Below, one piece after another: positions 28,614 through 36,705 of a stretch of DNA of 42,832 bases. The notes under the pieces are model-generated. The model was not told the DNA's origin and did not search any database. It saw nothing but the letters and a program-made list of their open reading frames with translations. Origin of the DNA: a virus. The stretch spans positions 1-42,832 of IMG/VR virus record IMGVR_UViG_3300027917_000076; one strand, written 5' to 3'. Position 1 is the stretch's first letter. Each line of letters opens with the position of its first letter. A program made the position numbers and the translations under genes.

Positions 28614-30758
28614 TTAATCTTTCCTAAATCGGTGCCCTCGCCACCCGCCCGAGGCCACGATCGGCCATTCGGACGCCCACGGCGGCGCCTGCCCCATGAT
28701 ACCCTCAAGCTCGTCGACGCCGAACGTCCCGACCTCGGTCTCACAAACGATTTCGTCGTGTACGTGCAACACGACCGGGACACCCGCCGCGTCGAGCAAA
28801 TAAAGGGCGTACGCGAGGCGGTCACGACATGCCGCCTGGACGATATTTTCGACCAATTTACCGCCCCACGTTTCGAGCCGGACCCAACCGATCGCGCCCT
28901 TTGTCGAGTCGGTATTATGCCCCATATATGTGATTTTATAGGCGGGTAAACGCGCCAATTTATGTTCACAGGGGTCAAGGCGGGGCTCATGGTACGCCAA
29001 ACGTCGGCCCGATGGCAGTCTACAGTAAAGCACGTCGTCGAAAACGCCGTATTGTATACCTCGGTACCCGTAAACCTTTCCGGGGCTTAAAATGGCCATT
29101 ATGGCCGCGCCCTCGATACCGTATAGCTCGGCGTCGAATTGCCACGAGTCGCCCCGTTGACGGTATTGACCGCCCCAAAATTCGACAATAGCGGGCGACT
29201 CGGCGCGCCATTTTAGGATCGCCTCTTTAATATCTTTTTCGTCGTCGAAATACTCGTCGGCCCCGAAATGTTGCCACGCGCCCACCCACCCTTGATAACC
29301 GCTCGCGAGCTCGGCGACCTTCCCGATCCGTTTTCGTAATGGATGATGGTCACCGGTTCGCGCCTTATGCTCGATAAATTCCTCAAACGGCACGCCTGAT
29401 ATTTTGGCGGCGCTCATTTCGTAAATTTTACGATGTGTCCGGAATACCTCGAGCCGCCATTGCTCGCCCGCCAATTGCGCGAGCCCGACCGCCTCAATTG
29501 CACTATAATCCGAGCAAACAAGCTCACGCCCCGGGCCCGCAACGAATAAACCGCGAAGGCACCCGCCGACGACATCCAAAGCCGACCCATAAACCGCCTC
29601 GACGGTATCGAGGTCGCGGGTGCCGATTACCGCGAGCGCCGACTCGACCGCGTCGCTATCCCATTTTGCGACCGTCGCCGGGCCACGACTCCGCATATTT
29701 TGTAATTGGGCGATTTGCGACGTCCACCTTTGCGTGCGCGTCGCGCCTGCAAAAACAAACATGCCCCGCAAACGCCCGTCACTCGACACGGCCCGCTCGA
29801 TGGCGCCCAATTTTTTGACCGCCGCGCTATTCAAGGCGACACGGATCTCGAGCACGCGACGGCAAAGAGGTGGCAAATTTGGATTCTCGAGCATATCGAC
29901 GATCGTGTCTTTTTGCATGTTCGGCATGGTAAAACCGTGCCCGGCGAGCCAATTTCCGATTTTTTGTAGCTCATTATGACTCTGTACGGCGCCGTTTGTG
30001 ATCCCCTGCAATTCGGCCGTATATCTAAACTCGACTTGTTTTAAAATTTCGGAGCAATTGCGGACCCCCTCGAGGTCAATCGCAACGCCCCGATTGTTTA
30101 TTTTTTGGTCGACCAAAAATAGCTTTTCTTCAAACGGCGACAAATCCGGTATTTGTCGGCTATCCGCCATTTCAGACGTCACGTCGGTCAAACAATAGGC
30201 GTACATTAACGGGCCGTCGTCGACGTCGGTCGCGGGCTCAATGCGCAAACGAGGGTCGTTTTTGGTCGGTTTGCGCGGGATCGAAAATTTATTAATAAGT
30301 CGTGTACCGTCTTTGTCTTTTTGTATCGCCGAGCCGATGGCTTTACCCATGAGCGCCCTCGACCCGGGCAGACCCCATGAACGGGCTTTGGCGGCGACGT
30401 CGCGCAATTGCTCAAGGGGCAACGGTGGCCACCCCAATTTTTTTACGCCCGGGCCATTCCAGATAACAAATTCGAATTGTGAATTTGTCGCCTCGAGTAA
30501 ACCGCCCCCGGCGACATAATCGAAAAGGTCACGCGGGGGCGGGCCCGAGGGCGTCCACAATTGCGGACCCCGGCCGTCGAGCAAATCGTATGCGAGGCAC
30601 AATATTTCAGTCGACGGGTGCTCGGCGTACGCGTGAGCCCCGACGAGCCCGATGGCCGGTTTTTGCCCTTTGACGACTTTTTCCCATTTCGCGCCGGTCC
30701 ATTTATATCCGGCTTCGGAATAGGTCTCAAAGTCGATTGTCGCGAGGTTATCAGGCAC
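28614..30758 (-). CDS. Family A DNA polymerase with 3'-5' exonuclease
   Basis: The protein has about 714 residues, reading leftward. The N-terminus carries the DEDD exonuclease motif 'IDFETYSEAG'. The polymerase part has family A motifs: 'TRTQRWTSQIAQLQNM' upstream, motif A 'CSDYSAIEAVGLAQLAGE' near residue 415, motif B-like 'RKRIGKVAELASGYQG' near 475, and motif C 'VLHVHDEIVCE' near 667, with the catalytic Asp. I chose GTG 30758, overlapping the upstream gene by 8 bases as the pair 32750/32757 does; TTG 30773 is the alternative. It copies the phage genome with the PrimPol-helicase (38625) and the helper proteins encoded upstream. Confidence 0.92.
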   Translation of the reverse strand: MPDNLATIDFETYSEAGYKWTGAKWEKVVKGQKPAIGLVGAHAYAEHPSTEILCLAYDLLDGRGPQLWTPSGPPPRDLFDYVAGGGLLEATNSQFEFVIWNGPGVKKLGWPPLPLEQLRDVAAKARSWGLPGSRALMGKAIGSAIQKDKDGTRLINKFSIPRKPTKNDPRLRIEPATDVDDGPLMYAYCLTDVTSEMADSRQIPDLSPFEEKLFLVDQKINNRGVAIDLEGVRNCSEILKQVEFRYTAELQGITNGAVQSHNELQKIGNWLAGHGFTMPNMQKDTIVDMLENPNLPPLCRRVLEIRVALNSAAVKKLGAIERAVSSDGRLRGMFVFAGATRTQRWTSQIAQLQNMRSRGPATVAKWDSDAVESALAVIGTRDLDTVEAVYGSALDVVGGCLRGLFVAGPGRELVCSDYSAIEAVGLAQLAGEQWRLEVFRTHRKIYEMSAAKISGVPFEEFIEHKARTGDHHPLRKRIGKVAELASGYQGWVGAWQHFGADEYFDDEKDIKEAILKWRAESPAIVEFWGGQYRQRGDSWQFDAELYGIEGAAIMAILSPGKVYGYRGIQYGVFDDVLYCRLPSGRRLAYHEPRLDPCEHKLARLPAYKITYMGHNTDSTKGAIGWVRLETWGGKLVENIVQAACRDRLAYALYLLDAAGVPVVLHVHDEIVCETEVGTFGVDELEGIMGQAPPWASEWPIVASGGWRGHRFRKD

Positions 30759-31626
30759 GGGGCAAGGTATCAATGGCGGCGTCCGACCATCCGGCCCGCT
30801 GCAATTGCTCGCGCGTGTAGTCTTTGCCTTGGTAGGTCAAGAGCTCGGGTTTGTCGGGGGGCGGCGCGGGCACGTCCATAAACCCCGTGCTTTGCTCTAT
30901 CCCGCCTTGTGCCTCGGGCAATGGGAAGCCGCCTGCCGCCTGTACGCCCCCGGGCGGCTTTGGCGTGTCGCCGAGCGGGGCGCTATTAGCGACCGGGGCG
31001 CTCGTGAGCCCGTTCGGCAAAACAGCGGGCGCCGAGCCAAACGCCGCCCGGGCGTCCGGGCCGGTGTGAATTTCCTCGCCGTAACCAAAAAACTCGACGA
31101 GATTATAATTGATATACACGCCGGGGTTTGCCGTCGAATCGTTCGGTTTTACGTTTCCGAGCACCCGGACGAAATACCCGCGTTTTACGGCCGACGGGTC
31201 GACAATTTTCGACTCGCCGCCTTTACTGTAAACGCGGGGCGCGTTTTGCCCCGTGAAATAAAACACGTAATTTCCAGGGTATCCCGGACGCTCGCAAGGT
31301 TTTATTCCGTTTTGATTCGGGCGAGTCGAGTCGCCGTCGGTAAATTTCCAGGAAAATTGGTGCTCGTCGGGCGTGCCGTTCGCAAAAAGTCGAGGGTGCC
31401 CCTTTTGAGCCGCTTGTGTGATTTTTGCGATGAGCTCGCCGAGCCCGGGGTCGGTTTTCGATATGGCCACACCAAACGAAAACTGTTGTGTCGGTTGACC
31501 TGCGTTCGGGCCGGATTTTACTACTAGGGGGTTGCCCTGAAAATCCGTTTTCCGTGCCTCGAATAGAGATCCCGCCACTAAACGGCCGACCGGGGTCAAA
31601 ATTTCAAAAAAATCATCATTTATCAT
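30751..31626 (-). CDS. DUF2815-type ssDNA-binding-like protein
   Basis: The protein has 291 residues. Residues about 1-180 follow the DUF2815 pattern, an OB-fold protein found next to DUF2800 and polymerase genes in many phages: 'TPVGRLVAGSLFEARKTDF', 'PTQQFSFGVAISK', 'GYFVRVLGNVKPND', 'GVYINYNLVEFFGYG'. Then comes a proline/glycine/alanine-rich linker (about 190-260) and a C-terminal 'LTYQGKDYTREQLQRAGWSDAAI', a short helical end typical of phage SSBs. It begins behind TTTGGAGTGTAAAAAATG. It should coat single-stranded DNA at the replication fork. Function is by family context. Confidence 0.8.
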   Translation of the reverse strand: MINDDFFEILTPVGRLVAGSLFEARKTDFQGNPLVVKSGPNAGQPTQQFSFGVAISKTDPGLGELIAKITQAAQKGHPRLFANGTPDEHQFSWKFTDGDSTRPNQNGIKPCERPGYPGNYVFYFTGQNAPRVYSKGGESKIVDPSAVKRGYFVRVLGNVKPNDSTANPGVYINYNLVEFFGYGEEIHTGPDARAAFGSAPAVLPNGLTSAPVANSAPLGDTPKPPGGVQAAGGFPLPEAQGGIEQSTGFMDVPAPPPDKPELLTYQGKDYTREQLQRAGWSDAAIDTLPRA

Positions 31627-31629
31627 TTT

Positions 31630-32757
31630 TTACACTCCAAACGCTTTGCGCGCCTCTGTTAGATTGTCGTGTTTCAATTTTTTACGGCCCGGTTTTCGCT
31701 CCGCAAGTGTCTCGACGACCTCGGCAGGGATACCCGCCTCGATTGCCTGCAATGGCGTTATTGGGGTCGTTTTTGTTACTCGAGTGTCGTACGCCTCGCC
31801 GATGGCGACGAGCTCGTCGAGCCCGACTAACCAAGAAAGGTTACCTCGAGACCGCTCGACCGTCCATTGCGCGACATCGGCGTGCCCGGCATTAATGAGC
31901 GACTCAACCTCGGTTTGTAAAGCCGTGAGGCGGTACGTGAATTGATCTTTCGCCGCCTCAAATAATTCGAGCTCGCGGCCCGCTTGGGCGGGCGTCAAGT
32001 CGCGCGGCATTATGGTGCCGATATACTCGAGCGCGCCGTATGCTGCCCGCGCTTGTGCCTCGCAATACAGCCGAGCCGAACAGTATCGGCAATGGGCGCC
32101 GGTTCGGGCGGTCGGGCTCGGCCCGAATGCATTTTCGGCAGCGCCACGCATTTCGACGGCCATTTGCTCGATTCTGGCGGGGTCCGTGTACCAAACTTTT
32201 TCGGGCTCATGGTCAAATGATAGGGGTTGCATAATAACTAAAATCACACGATCTATGGGGTCGGCGGTTGTGCTCAAAATGGCGCTCGCGTATGCCGCCA
32301 ATTGCCTATTCTCGAACGCCTCGACCGGACGACGGCCCGTTTTAAAATCCCAAACCCAAAGATCGCGCCCGCCCCGTATTGTCCAAAAATCGACAAACCC
32401 AAAACAATCGGGATGTATTTCGACGCATTTTACGAGATCTTCTATATTTTTCTCGCCACCGGTCGCGTTTACGATCCGCAAAACGCTTTTGACGTATGGC
32501 ACGCAAAGGTCAAAAATTTCGTCCGTGACTTTTACGCCCTCGAGCGTATACCGGTCGACATATTTGGCCCGCATACCGTCGTCGCATTTCCCGTGATAAA
32601 TGAGGTCGGCGGCGAGTTTATGAGCGCAAAGCCCGACACGTGCCGATTCATGCGGCGTGCCCGGATATAGGTGACGCATGATAATCGAGGCGGGGCACCC
32701 GTACGGGGCCCCCCACGTACCCGCGTCGCTCGGTTTTGGGCGTGCCGATTTAGGCAT
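31630..32757 (-). CDS. DUF2800 nuclease, Cas4/AddB-like with Fe-S cysteines
   Basis: The protein has 375 residues. A PD-(D/E)XK core is visible: 'GFVDFW' with Asp123, 'VWDFKTG' with Asp137-x-Lys139, then 'NRQLAAYA' with Gln152. Four cysteines stand where Cas4/AddB nucleases bind a 4Fe-4S cluster: Cys21 ('YGCPASIIM') and Cys223-x2-Cys226-x5-Cys232. The C-terminal third is helical. It is co-transcribed with the ssDNA-binding-like protein and polymerase, so a role in DNA end processing or recombination-dependent replication is likely. The stop is followed by the DUF2815 start, and its own start overlaps the upstream stop by 8 bases. Confidence 0.83.
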   Translation of the reverse strand: MPKSARPKPSDAGTWGAPYGCPASIIMRHLYPGTPHESARVGLCAHKLAADLIYHGKCDDGMRAKYVDRYTLEGVKVTDEIFDLCVPYVKSVLRIVNATGGEKNIEDLVKCVEIHPDCFGFVDFWTIRGGRDLWVWDFKTGRRPVEAFENRQLAAYASAILSTTADPIDRVILVIMQPLSFDHEPEKVWYTDPARIEQMAVEMRGAAENAFGPSPTARTGAHCRYCSARLYCEAQARAAYGALEYIGTIMPRDLTPAQAGRELELFEAAKDQFTYRLTALQTEVESLINAGHADVAQWTVERSRGNLSWLVGLDELVAIGEAYDTRVTKTTPITPLQAIEAGIPAEVVETLAERKPGRKKLKHDNLTEARKAFGV

Positions 32758-33328
32758 TTTCAGTCACGTATTTGACGGCGTCGGGTATCAATTCCGGTTT
32801 TGTTGCCAGTATTGCGATCGACGTCAAACCGAGCCCCCGCGCGAGGTCATTCATTTTTTCGATCGTGTCGTACCCGGCGCCTTTGACGAGCGTCATAAAA
32901 TCTTTAAATGTCATCAGCTCGACGGGTTTGTCCGGCGCGGGCGGCGGGGGCGGCGCAAGATCGGCCCCTTTCAACTCCGCTTCGACTTGACCGACGAGGG
33001 CTTTATCGACATTTCGTTTCATTCGCCATTCGCCGTTCGCCTTTTTAACTTTTGTTCGGGCGTGTATCCGGGGGTCAAATGGTATCCCACGAGCGTCGAC
33101 CTCGGCACCGGCGTCGGGCTCTACCGGGGGCGCCGGGACGACCTCGGCGTCGGCGTCGGGCTCTACTGGGGGCGCCGGGACGACCTCGGCGGTGGGCTCG
33201 ACCGGGGGCGCCGGGACGACCTCGGCGGCGGCTTTGCGTGTAATTGTTAAATGTTTGCCCTGCAATTTTTGGGCGATTTCCGTCAATTCGTCGAGCGTCT
33301 CGACGCGAAAAGCGAGGGTAATTTCCAT
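32750..33328 (-). CDS. Proline-rich conserved replication-module protein
   Basis: The protein has 192 residues, starting at ATG (33328-33326) behind GGAG. The N-terminal 40 residues ('EITLAFRVETLDELTEIAQKL') are a small alpha/beta domain. Then comes a repeated linker 'AEVVPAPPVEP' three times, then the conserved block 'GIPFDPRIHARTKVKKANGEW' and 'MKRNVDKALVGQVEAEL', found in unnamed phage proteins near replication genes. The C-terminus ('TFKDFMTLVKGAGYDTI') is helical. The linker repeats correspond to 34-bp DNA repeats (33116-33227). It may be an ssDNA or polymerase accessory factor. The longer in-frame ORF to 33415 would overlap the divergent promoter and was not used. Confidence 0.7.
   Translation of the reverse strand: MEITLAFRVETLDELTEIAQKLQGKHLTITRKAAAEVVPAPPVEPTAEVVPAPPVEPDADAEVVPAPPVEPDAGAEVDARGIPFDPRIHARTKVKKANGEWRMKRNVDKALVGQVEAELKGADLAPPPPPAPDKPVELMTFKDFMTLVKGAGYDTIEKMNDLARGLGLTSIAILATKPELIPDAVKYVTENA
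33116..33227. repeat. Three near-identical 34-bp repeats in the linker-coding region
   Basis: Copies at 33116-33149, 33158-33191 and 33194-33227 differ by one or two bases. They encode the repeated AEVVPAPPVEP linker of the leftward gene, separated by 8 and 2 bases. Such units grow or shrink by slippage, so copy number should vary between relatives. Confidence 0.85.
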
Positions 33329-33414
33329 GTTTGTTACTCCGTGAAAAATTGTGTTGACGAGGTAATCATTAGGCGCTATTGGGTGGGGTGTCAACAAAAA
33401 AATAATGCAATGCA
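33329..33414. promoter_or_regulatory. Divergent control region between replication operons
   Basis: An 86-bp gap lies between leftward and rightward replication genes. The leftward candidate promoter has TTGACA (complement of 33389-33394), 17 bases, then TAATGA, or AATGAT with 18 (33365-33371). The rightward candidate has TTGACG (33354-33359) with only a weak -10 (TATTGG 33377-33382). GGTAAT at 33361-33366 resembles the GGTAATACA element of the other divergent region and lies two bases after this TTGACG. A tandem AATGCAATGCAATGG at about 33404-33418 precedes and includes the helicase start. Confidence 0.5.
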
Positions 33415-35097
33415 ATGGAATTAAGAGAGTATCAAAAAGGGGTCGAAAAACGTATTAGGGCGGCGTGGTCGCAAGGGGCAAGGAACGTGCTCGCGGTTAT
33501 GCCGACCGGGGCGGGAAAAACCGTCCTATTCGCGAAAATCGCCGCCGAACAGACCGGCCCCGTTTGTTGCATTGCCCACCGTCAAGAGCTCGTCGGGCAA
33601 ATGTCACTCGCCCTCGGCCGGTTCGGCGTGCCCCATCGGGTGATCGGCCCAGTCAATGTCGTAAAATTCGTCGTACGCCTCCATATGGCCGAGCTCGGTC
33701 GGTCCTATTACGACCCCGGGGCGCCCGTGGCCGTGGCGGGCGTCGACACAATACGAGCCCGCCGAGACGCCCTCGGCAGGTGGCTCGCGGGCGTCCGTCT
33801 TTGGATTATGGACGAGTCGCACCATATCCTTTTAAAAAACAAATGGGGCGCCGCCGTGGCACTTATGCCGAACGCTCGCGGGCTCGGCGTGACCGCGACC
33901 CCGGTTCGAGCCGACGGTCACGGGTTGGGCGGTCACGCCGACGGAGTATTCGACACGCTCGTAAACGGCCCCGAGCTCGGTGAATTGATTCTCGAGGGGT
34001 GGCTCACGCCCTATAAAGTGATTTGCCCCGGCCCGGGGGTCGACGTTAAGGGCGTCGAGCTCGGCGCGACGGGCGATTTTAAAAAGCCACAATTAAAAGC
34101 GGCGCTCGAGCGTCAACCTATCGTTGGAAGTATCGTCGACGAGTACCTAAAACACGCCCGGGGCCGGTTAGGTGTGACTTTCTGCGTCGACGTCGACGAG
34201 GCGTCAAAAGTGGCCCGAGAATTTTGCGCGCGCGGCGTGCCCGCCGAGGTCGTGAGCCACAAAACGCCCGATGCAATACGGTTCGAGACGATCCAACGAT
34301 TTCGACGCCGCGAAATATTACAATTGGTCAACGTCGACCTTTTCGGCGAGGGGTTTGATCTGCCCGCCCTCGAGGTCGTTTCGTTTGCCCGGCCGACCGA
34401 ATCGTTCGCCCTTTACATGCAACAATTCGGGCGGGCGTTGCGCACCATGCTCGACCCCGTCGCCCCCCAAAGCACCCGCGCCGAGCGGCTCGACAGTATC
34501 TCGCGGAGCCGTAAACCGATGGCACTAATCATTGACCATGTACACAATGTCGTGCGCCATTTGCCGCCCGATAAGGTGCATGTTTGGTCGCTCGACCGTC
34601 GAGACCGTCGGGGGCGGTTAACGGCAAAGGATGACATCCCCTTGCGGATCTGTTTAGAATGTACCCAACCCTATGAACGGATTTTTACAGTCTGCCCCTA
34701 TTGCGGGGCGGTGCCCGTCCCGGCCGAACGGACGGCGCCCGAATACGTCGACGGCGACCTCGTCGAGCTCGACCCGGCCACGCTCGCGCAATTGCGGGGC
34801 GAGGCGTCCGAGGTATGGAAAGACAAAGAGACCGTTCGGGACGAGCTCACGCGGCGATACGTGCCTCACGTGGGCGTTTTGGCGGGGGTTAAGCGGCACG
34901 TTAAGCGACAAGCCGCCCATGACGCTTTGCGCCGCTGTATGGCGTATTGGGGTGGCTCCGTGTCGGGGCGAGGATATAGCGACCGCGAGGCGCAACGCCT
35001 TTTTTATTTCCGATTCGGGGTTGATGTTCTCACCGCTCAAACACTCAAAACCCGTGACGCGTACGAGCTCGCCGAGCGCGTCGCTTTGGAGTTGTGA
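33415..35097 (+). CDS. SF2 DEAD/DEAH-type helicase with zinc ribbon
   Basis: The protein has 560 residues. Helicase motifs: 'REYQKGV' (Q-like) at the N-terminus, Walker A 'PTGAGKT' (Lys35), DEAH-box variant 'MDESHH' (Asp133-Glu134), 'GVTATP', then in domain 2 'NVDLFGEGFD' and motif VI 'QQFGRALR'. A C-terminal zinc ribbon ('CLECTQPYERIFTVCPYCGA') follows. The rest is helical. It begins the rightward early/replication operon, so it may unwind DNA at the fork or in recombination. No strong ribosome-binding site is visible before ATG 33415. It overlaps the next gene region by a few bases. Confidence 0.9.
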   Translation: MELREYQKGVEKRIRAAWSQGARNVLAVMPTGAGKTVLFAKIAAEQTGPVCCIAHRQELVGQMSLALGRFGVPHRVIGPVNVVKFVVRLHMAELGRSYYDPGAPVAVAGVDTIRARRDALGRWLAGVRLWIMDESHHILLKNKWGAAVALMPNARGLGVTATPVRADGHGLGGHADGVFDTLVNGPELGELILEGWLTPYKVICPGPGVDVKGVELGATGDFKKPQLKAALERQPIVGSIVDEYLKHARGRLGVTFCVDVDEASKVAREFCARGVPAEVVSHKTPDAIRFETIQRFRRREILQLVNVDLFGEGFDLPALEVVSFARPTESFALYMQQFGRALRTMLDPVAPQSTRAERLDSISRSRKPMALIIDHVHNVVRHLPPDKVHVWSLDRRDRRGRLTAKDDIPLRICLECTQPYERIFTVCPYCGAVPVPAERTAPEYVDGDLVELDPATLAQLRGEASEVWKDKETVRDELTRRYVPHVGVLAGVKRHVKRQAAHDALRRCMAYWGGSVSGRGYSDREAQRLFYFRFGVDVLTAQTLKTRDAYELAERVALEL

Positions 35098-35099
35098 CC

Positions 35100-35573
35100 A
35101 TGGATTTGTATAAATGGGCGACAAAATGGGGGGTTCGAATCGAGGCGGTTCACGACCTAATGAGAATTTTCGGGGCGAGCTATACCGAACCGACGAGCCA
35201 CGGGCACCGCCCCGAATCCATCGTACAAAAGGCGGTCCGCCTCGAAATGGCCCGGTCGGGTGGCGTGTTTTGGCGAAACAATAGCGGCGGGGCGTTTGAC
35301 GAGCACGGAAATTTTTTCAGATATGGGCTTTGCAACGATACAGCTGAGCTAAACAAAATCTATAAAAGCGCCGACCTCGTCGGGTTGCGACCCATCAAAA
35401 TCACAGCTGAACACGTCGGGCAAATTATAGGGCGTTTCGTCGCTCGTGAATGCAAGCCCGAGGGGTGGCGCTATACGGGCACGCCACGCGAGCGGGCCCA
35501 GCTCAATTGGCTCCGTTTGGTCGCCGCAAAAGGCGGCGACGCGGCGTTTGCCGATAGTGAGGGATCGCTATGA
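35100..35573 (+). CDS. VRR-NUC domain nuclease
   Basis: The protein has 157 residues from ATG 35100 (GTG 35094 in frame, within the upstream stop); TTGGAG precedes. The VRR-NUC pattern is visible: 'ESIVQKAVRLEMARSGGVFWRNNSG', 'KSADLVGLRPIKI', 'GRFVARECKPEGWRYTG' with the E-x-K, and the 'QLNWLRLVAAKGGDAAFAD' end. Small stand-alone VRR-NUC enzymes of phages resolve branched DNA, and this gene follows a helicase, a usual pair. It overlaps the next gene (ATGA). Confidence 0.88.
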   Translation: MDLYKWATKWGVRIEAVHDLMRIFGASYTEPTSHGHRPESIVQKAVRLEMARSGGVFWRNNSGGAFDEHGNFFRYGLCNDTAELNKIYKSADLVGLRPIKITAEHVGQIIGRFVARECKPEGWRYTGTPRERAQLNWLRLVAAKGGDAAFADSEGSL

Positions 35574-35818
35574 AATTAATCGACGACGAGTTTATCAAGG
35601 CGATGGCCGACGTAATGCGCGAAGGCGCGGACCGGCCCGGGCGGGTGCTCAATGGGTGGCGAGATCTCGAATGGACGGTCGAAACGGAAAAACTGTATTA
35701 CGCGAAATTAATCGGACACGCCGCCCAAGCCATGCGACCCTGTGACCTTAACCACCTCGCGGCGGCGGCGTGCAACGCATTGATCATTTGGTACCATCGA
35801 CGAATCAAAGAAGGGTAA
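35570..35818 (+). CDS. Small dATP/dGTP diphosphohydrolase-N-like protein
   Basis: The protein has 82 residues. It looks like the short helical domain annotated as dATP/dGTP diphosphohydrolase N-terminal: 'IKAMADVMREGADRPGRVLNGWRDLEWT' (cited in part), then 'LYYAKLIGHAAQAM' and 'DLNHLAAAACNALIIWYH'. In the full family the helix with the 'HLxHAxCNALFLLW' pattern carries metal-binding residues, and here 'NHLAAAACNALIIW' matches. The protein is shorter than the usual enzyme. It may be an accessory nucleotide hydrolase or a fragment. Confidence 0.6.
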   Translation: MKLIDDEFIKAMADVMREGADRPGRVLNGWRDLEWTVETEKLYYAKLIGHAAQAMRPCDLNHLAAAACNALIIWYHRRIKEG

Positions 35819-35821
35819 AAT

Positions 35822-36130
35822 ATGTTGAGACTCCCCCCGGATATTAGAGCGGCGCAATTGGCGACCATCGCCGTTGAAATCGCCGCCCAAAAGGATTACA
35901 GGCTCGTACGCTTTGGCGACATCGCCCGCCTCGCGGGTTGCGGGCGTTCGCTCGTACAACACTATTTCGTCAATCAAGAAACACTAAGGGCGGCGATTAT
36001 GGCCAAAGCCGTCGAGGATAAAAAATGGAGAGTTATCGCGCAAGGTATCGTCGCGGGCGATAGTATCGCCCTTTCGGCGCCCGAGTATATCCGCAAACGA
36101 GCTCTAAAAGAGGCGGGTCGTGGAAATTAA
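35822..36130 (+). CDS. TetR-like helix-turn-helix protein
   Basis: The protein has 102 residues. The TetR N-terminal domain is clear: 'QKDYRLVRFGDIARLAGCGRSLVQHYFVNQETLRAAIM' (cited in part), the helix-turn-helix with the 'HYF.NQE.L..A' signature. The rest is too short to hold the ligand domain of TetR repressors, so this is essentially a bare DNA-binding domain. AAGAAGGG precedes ATG 35822. It could regulate early/late switching or bind host promoters. Its operator is unknown. Confidence 0.7.
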   Translation: MLRLPPDIRAAQLATIAVEIAAQKDYRLVRFGDIARLAGCGRSLVQHYFVNQETLRAAIMAKAVEDKKWRVIAQGIVAGDSIALSAPEYIRKRALKEAGRGN

Positions 36131-36698
36131 ATTTCTTGAGACCGACGGCCCGAAACGGTTCGAATGGATCGAGCCCGTCGCGGGGGCGTACGCTCGCCAA
36201 AGGGCTCGACTCAACGCCGAATTTAATTTCCTATTACCGCCCTATAAAGTGATCCGGGGGTTCGGGCCGATCGACGACCTTCGGGTTTTGTTGCGGACCG
36301 TGGGCGTATTTATCAAATTTCGAGATAGCTCATGGTTTAGTTTTACCTTCTGGCCCGGATTCGTGACGGATTTGGCGAGCGTGCCTCGAGGTTTTCGGGG
36401 GGTCGTTGATAATGACGAATTTCGGCTTTTGTCGGCCGTACTTTGCCATGATTTTTTATTTTCGACCCACGCTCTACCGTTCGGATACACAAACGACCTA
36501 TTCCATCAAATGGCGCTCGATGCCGGGTATAACCGGTTTCGGGCATGGGTCGCGAAAACCGCCGTGTCGTCGTATTGGGGGCGCAAGGCATGGCGGGCAA
36601 ACAAAATCAAACGGCAGCAATGGACGCTAAAAACGGCAATGCTGCAATTGCCCCGGCCGATACATATCGACGGTCGGGTTTATTCATCGACGGAGTGA
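36120..36698 (+). CDS. DUF1353 family protein
   Basis: The protein has 192 residues, starting at GTG 36120 with AGAGGCGG upstream, overlapping the preceding stop by 11 bases. The DUF1353 signature is visible: 'FWPGFVTDLASVPRGF', then 'LLSAVLCHDFLFSTH' and 'DLFHQMALDAGYNRFRAWV'. The family is common in phage genomes, often near lysis genes, and of unknown function. A conserved 'H-D' pair in 'CHDFLF' may be part of an active site. Confidence 0.8.
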   Translation: MEIKFLETDGPKRFEWIEPVAGAYARQRARLNAEFNFLLPPYKVIRGFGPIDDLRVLLRTVGVFIKFRDSSWFSFTFWPGFVTDLASVPRGFRGVVDNDEFRLLSAVLCHDFLFSTHALPFGYTNDLFHQMALDAGYNRFRAWVAKTAVSSYWGRKAWRANKIKRQQWTLKTAMLQLPRPIHIDGRVYSSTE

Positions 36699-36705
36699 AA
36701 GACAA

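Noticed and set aside
35570-35818. Hint of a Z-genome (2-aminoadenine) system from the dATP/dGTP diphosphohydrolase-like gene plus a family A polymerase
   Set aside because: No PurZ-type adenylosuccinate synthetase is visible anywhere in the window, so there is no complete pathway.
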